From: Xestospongia bergquistia
Lineage: Eukaryota; Porifera; Demospongiae; Haplosclerida; Petrosiidae
Assembly (NCBI GenBank): GCA_963965975.1
Contig: OZ014422.1
Span: forward strand, 3,681,155-3,745,154
Length of the DNA: 64,000 nt
Direction of reading: 5' to 3'
In this document: piece after piece, positions 59,590 to 64,000 of the stretch
Layout of the letters: every line of letters begins with the position of its first letter
Numbering within the stretch: position 1 is the first letter of the stretch
Position numbers and translations under genes: made by a program
Notes under the pieces: model-generated
Seen by the model: the letters and a program-made list of their open reading frames with translations, nothing else
The model's database searches: none
What the model was told of the DNA's origin: nothing

Positions 59590-61826
59590 GGAAAGTAAAC
59601 ATGGAGAACATGATTTTCGGTCTCCAAGCTGCCAAAAAACTAATGCATGTAGGGACTGCTTGGGAGACAACAGTGTCCAAGGGGGATTTTTGTGTGAAAA
59701 TTGGCTTAGTCACAGTATGCTTCTCGGAAGTGTACAAAATGGCAAAGGACAACAAGGAAGGACTGAAAGACATGACAGATGCTGTTGTGATGATGGACGA
59801 AAGGATAGATCACTTACAGGAAGAGTTCGAAGAGGTCCAAGACAATTCTCGAAGCCAAGGGATTAAGTATCAAATCCACGACAAGAGGATAGAATTGTTG
59901 GACGAACAACATTTGGAAGTGAGGAAAGATCTGGAGAATTACACTACGATGGTGAAAGAGCAACAGAAGTGCATGATGGAGACTCTTATGAAGTACAAGG
60001 AAGAGTGGACACACCGTCCGAAAGTGTCTGTCACTCTGAAAGATGAACTGAAAAGCATCAACCAAAGTCATAAGGGAATGCAAAAGTCTCTGCAAGTGGG
60101 AGGACAATATCTCAGAGGAATACAGGATGCAATTGGACTCCTATTTCGAAGTCTCAACTAAGTAGGAGGAATAGTGGGGACGGTGAATCAAGCAATTTGG
60201 GACCTGATTCCTCAGGTAAGCATGTCTCACAATATAGCAATTAGGTTATTATTGCATGTCTAATTACATTCAGTAATGATCTTTTGTTACATTGTGGTTG
60301 ATGTGGTTACAGGTGAATCATCATTTGAATGAGGAACTGAGTACAGAGAAACAGAAACTAAACTTTTTGCAAAAGAATCCATTAGGGAGAAAGGCTGATA
60401 TAGAGAAGTCAAGAACACGAGTCCAGGACTTAGAGCGAAGACTAGGTGAGAATCGTTTTACATACTTTTTTCTGTTCCAAATGTATGAGCTCTGTAAAAC
60501 AGAACGGGGCAGAACTAGGTTGTGTCCTGGATACATTGAGACAAACACAAAATGTTTACGAATGGAGAAACCCCTCCCTCAGATGGGAACTCGATTCCTT
60601 TTATGCCTTCGCAAGAATCTTTGGACATCTGGTTATCAGAACTGGAGGTCACAGTCTCTGTCCTCAAAGAAAATCAAGACACTCTTTTAAATACAAGCTC
60701 TTCCTTTGAAGAAAAGATGACGCAGTTACAAATTTCTTTCGATGTGCGAAAGGCAATTCCAATATGAACGGGACTGCATTGGGTCAGATAAACATGGAGT
60801 TGATTGAAATGACGAAGCTAGCAACGTCAAAATAGGAAAAGTGCAGCACCATCTCAACGACGCTCAATGATGTGAAATCCATCCAGGGTATGATACAGAA
60901 GGAGATAGGTACTCCGTTCTCATAGGCCAACATAGACAGGAGCCTGAATGCTCACATTTCGTACTTGGCGGAACAGTTGTCGGCTCTGCAAGACAAGATG
61001 ATCCTGGAACAGTTGACTGTTTTGGAAAGGAAGCAAATAGAGATTCAAGAGAGGTTGATGAAACTGGAAAACGAGAAAGGACAAATGGCCTGGGATGCGA
61101 TGTCTATGACAAACCAAGTGGGTAGTATAAAGACGAACCTAGATGTTGTTGCTTCACAATCCCACAGCTTGACAGAGCAAGTGGACAGGCTGACAAGAGA
61201 GGAGAAACAAATGAAAGTGCAGGGGATGAAAGACACGAAAGCGGCCCAAGAGAAAATGTGCACGATGGACAAAAGGATGGACACGTTGGTAACGAACACC
61301 CAGTCAAGGTTGATGAAGATGGAGGAGACGTTGCTGATGGAGAAACTGGAAATAAGAGAGTTGAAAGTGAGAGTAACAACTCTGGAGAACAAAATGAAGT
61401 TGCAAGAAATAGATCTGGACAAAGAGAGGAAGAGAAAGGAAGACTCTTGAAGACTTTGAACGGGTTAAGAGTGCAGCTCAAAGAGGACAGGGAGGATTTG
61501 TTAGCTTATGTGAGGACGTCCTAAGCCCCGACATAGCCGTAGAATGTGGAAAAATGAAAGAAGAGTTACAAATGGCAGTGAGACAGGATGAGGATATAAT
61601 ACAGAAGGATTTCATTCTTTCAGTTCAAAGGCACATAGAGAGACTCCACTCCAGAGTAGATCAAAACGTAGAAAAGATGAACGAGGACAAAGATGATCTA
61701 GTGAAACTATATTTCTGGATTCAGGATCTGTACAAAAAGCTAAATTTCATAGTCACAGTCCCAACCCTTCCCCTGAACCGGGATAGGGAGACAATATTTG
61801 TACAGCAACCTAGATTCAAGATATGA
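59590..61826 (+). other. Coiled-coil reading frames of the hairpin element
   Basis: Several long plus-strand frames are rich in E, K, Q, M and heptad leucines and free of low-complexity repeats. Examples are about 59600-60160 (DERIDHLQEEFEEVQDN, then HLEVRKDLENYTTMVKEQQ), 60300-60450, about 60965-61450 (LTVLERKQIEIQERLMKLEN, then MDKRMDTLVTN) and 61554-61826. They predict long alpha-helical coiled coils, as in structural or tail-like proteins. No known domain is recognised. GC content is visibly higher than in the surrounding host DNA. The region is broken by a handful of changes. Whether it belongs to the replication module or to a separate captured gene is open. Confidence 0.55.
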
Positions 61827-63480
61827 TGGGAGGAGCAACAGATACAGAAGTACCAATGACGACACAGGATCCTCAGTTAGCCCCAGTCCAAGACGAAGAA
61901 GACGGAGAGGAGGATGTGGAGGTAGTGGATTTGGTGGAAGTCTCGAAAAAGCCATCAGAGTCATCAACAAAAGACTCAGGATGTCACAGAGGAGCAAAAA
62001 GACGACTTTTTGACTCACCTGAAAACATTCCAGAAAGCTCCCCAGCACCCTCCATCAGAAATGACCCAGTCAATCTTCCCTCCTCTGCTCCCTCCAACCC
62101 AACCCTGAGGCAAAGAGAACTGGTTCAAACACCTCAAATCGAGGATACACATTTGGAAGGACTACCATTCAACCAATTGAACGGTCTCGTACCTCTCATA
62201 ACTAACGAAACACACAGAGCACTAAATACAGAACAACGCTACAACGCTCTACTCAGACCTATAATACAGCCTAAAAGAACTTTCATGATGGTCCTGAAGG
62301 CAAAAGACGATTTACCTTATCACAAACTGTACAACAAACTCAGAGACTTTGTTCATCAACACATGTATGAGGACCAGTTTCTATTGGTCAACTGTAAGCA
62401 TTCCGGTAAGAACTCATGCATGAAAAGCACACACCATCACATAATAGAAGTGGCTCCCCTTCAGGAAGCTGACATTTACATTAAATGTTTGAAGAACTTC
62501 TGTGAGGAGTTACACACTCCTTTCGGTGACAGAAATCTGGCCAACGACGGAAAAGGAGGATGTGGGAACTTTTGTCAATACGTTTCTCCAGACGGCACAA
62601 TTAGACAATCTTCCATCGAAACAAATAGGACCGTTGTAGATCCTGACAGCGGTATACTGCTATACATCCGTGCCGGTTATGACTCTAGACAACACCATTG
62701 CAAGTGGTACGCAACAATATATCCCAAAGAAAAGAACCAACTCAAAGCCATTTGGGACTGCCTACCTGGTGAAGATACACTCATGTCGGTACACAAGAAG
62801 AAACATCCTTCCTGCTTCGAGGTAAGTTGTGTAACTAAAAATGTGGATGGGGTCATAGTAGATGAATTTGCTATGTTCCAATCCGATCTTGTCTGATTGA
62901 CTAATTTTAACTTTTCTGCTTTCCAATACAGCAGACTCATACACTTCAAAGAACTAGATCTTCACACACTTTCTGCTAACTTTCACAGCACTCTAAAGAA
63001 ACTTTTCGAAGGGGATGAAGAACTCGTAGATGTTAAGTATTCCAGACCAGTTAAAATTTCGTCAGTGCCCATAATAATAACATCTAACTACAACCCTGAA
63101 GTCCTCTTGAGAAACTTTGTGACAACGATGAAGCATCATACAAAGCTTTCCTCAATAGAATATACATTTACAAGTCAGTCCAATTACTATTATTCTTTTT
63201 TTAGTATCATTATTAGGTTCAAAGTCACTTTCTCAAATCCCAACTTCTTCAAATCCATTCAAAAGTTATGATCGACTTCACAGAAAACTCTAGTAACTTT
63301 AACACTTACATACCTGTAGATAAAGTGAGGGACACAACCCAGTACATAGACGAGCGGAGGTCAGATGGCTTACAGGCCTGAAGACTACGTCAAACTCCTT
63401 AGATTAGACGTCCTTATCAAGTTGTTCGACTTAGAAGGAGATATCGACATATTTAACATATAGGAACTTGACTCTAAGTT
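61823..63480 (+). other. Parvovirus-type replication protein (SF3 helicase) fossil
   Basis: The N-terminal part is acidic and Ser/Pro-rich. A middle part contains THHHIIEV, which could be the HUH-type metal-binding motif of a nickase, and several conserved-looking cysteines. Towards the end lie a Walker B-like VIVDE, then LKKLFEGDEELVDVKY and the helicase motif C VPIIITSN. That order and wording match the superfamily-3 helicase of parvovirus NS1 and related single-stranded DNA virus or bidnavirus proteins. A short final region to about 63480 is followed by aataataaa. Such proteins nick and unwind hairpin-ended genomes. The copy is broken, with only a few changes, so it may be fairly young. 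Confidence 0.6.
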
Positions 63481-63573
63481 AGTCATTACTTTTATATGCT
63501 GTTTTAACTATGCACTTATTAATAATTTTTGTCATATCTCAATTTTTTCATAATAATAAAAAGTTATTAAAAA

Positions 63574-64000
63574 TTATTTGTACAATGAAGGTATTTGTGA
63601 TTCTGCCTTAACTAATAAGTCAGGATGTCTAACAGTTTGCATCTTCTGCAGTATGGCCTCACTCAATGCTACTGGATCTTTAGCAATTTTTGAATCTTCC
63701 ATGGCAAGTTGTTCAAAGAGCAATTGTTTCTTCTGCCTACTAGATCTTATGTAGTTCTTTTCTTCCACTTCCTTAGGATACCAAGCCAACTTGTGGCTAA
63801 AAGTACTTTGCCCTCAAGAAGCTTTGTTGTTGTAAGTGTTGCAAAGTTTGTTTCTTATCACGTTAGCTCTTTTCTTATAATAGGATATCTGTGCCAAAAT
63901 GTCGTCCTTGGAGATGTTCAAAATCAACACATCCCTCTTTTGGAAAGTCTCCAGAGTCTGCTTCATAGTTTCAAGGTAAGAGTGATCCAACCTCCTATAC
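63574..64000 (-). other. Convergent reading frames of the hairpin element, running off the window
   Basis: Minus-strand frames with LEQLAMEDSK-like words, LSEAILQKMQTVRHPDLLVK and, further upstream, ILAQISYYKKRANVIRNKL begin beyond the window edge and end at about 63574. This is less than 100 bp from the end of the replication region. Their composition resembles neighbouring frames and not host repeats. Convergent, ambisense halves are the layout of ambidensoviruses and bidnaviruses. No capsid motif is recognised. Broken; product unknown. Confidence 0.35.

Noticed and set aside
63574-64000. Capsid gene identity for the convergent frames
   Set aside because: The position would suit a capsid gene, but no jelly-roll or phospholipase motif is visible, so no product is claimed.

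Overview
The window looks like AT-rich nuclear DNA of an early-branching marine animal, most likely a demosponge (Amphimedon-like). The reasons are compact multi-exon genes with short introns, a relic of the sponge-expanded Roc-COR 'DSGGQPQF' family, and a dense load of animal DNA transposons and LTR-element fossils. No bacterial-type operons, rRNA, CRISPR arrays or convincing tRNAs are visible. Organism identity is inference. Most long open frames here are low-complexity (CT, AC) or shadows. The real genes are strings of short exons, found by reading splice signals and conserved protein motifs.

Layout. 1-11.3 kb and 41.9-50.0 kb are two direct copies of one segmental duplication. They are built of CT-rich low-complexity blocks, AC microsatellites, a piggyBac remnant, a MULE-like element with a FLYWCH finger, and an LTR. 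Later insertions differ between the copies: a hAT transposon at 3.3-5.9 kb, a 0.9 kb hAT-like MITE at 43.8 kb, and a solo LTR at 49.7 kb. From 10.9 to 15.6 kb lie joined LTR-element fossils, one copia-like and one Gmr1-like Ty3/Gypsy. The second carries a nested Tc1/mariner element with complete inverted repeats.

A decayed 12-exon histidine acid phosphatase gene (+, 15.9-18.2 kb) converges on the 3' end of an HMG-CoA reductase gene (-, 18.3-18.9 kb). The reductase is cut off where a 14.5 kb tandem array (18.9-33.4 kb, basic period about 2.8 kb) begins. After a MITE and a quiet stretch come twin 18-bp palindromes, a possible small gene (+), the 3' half of INTS2 (Integrator subunit 2, -, 36.6-39.0 kb), an antisense PHD-finger relic, a MITE with 93-bp inverted repeats, and L27-PDZ exons of a MAGUK p55-type gene (-) that abut duplication copy 2.

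51.1-53.7 kb holds a second Ty3/Gypsy fossil (-), 53.9-54.8 kb a pogo-like transposase relic, and 55.3-57.2 kb a broken Roc-COR gene. The last 6.6 kb is the most unusual. A roughly 950-bp imperfect palindrome with a TATA box in its inner arm opens a more GC-rich region with coiled-coil reading frames. A replication protein follows with parvovirus-type superfamily-3 helicase motifs, and then a convergent frame on the other strand. I read this as a broken endogenous element with an ambisense, densovirus-like layout and non-standard cargo. It is described only as a fossil.
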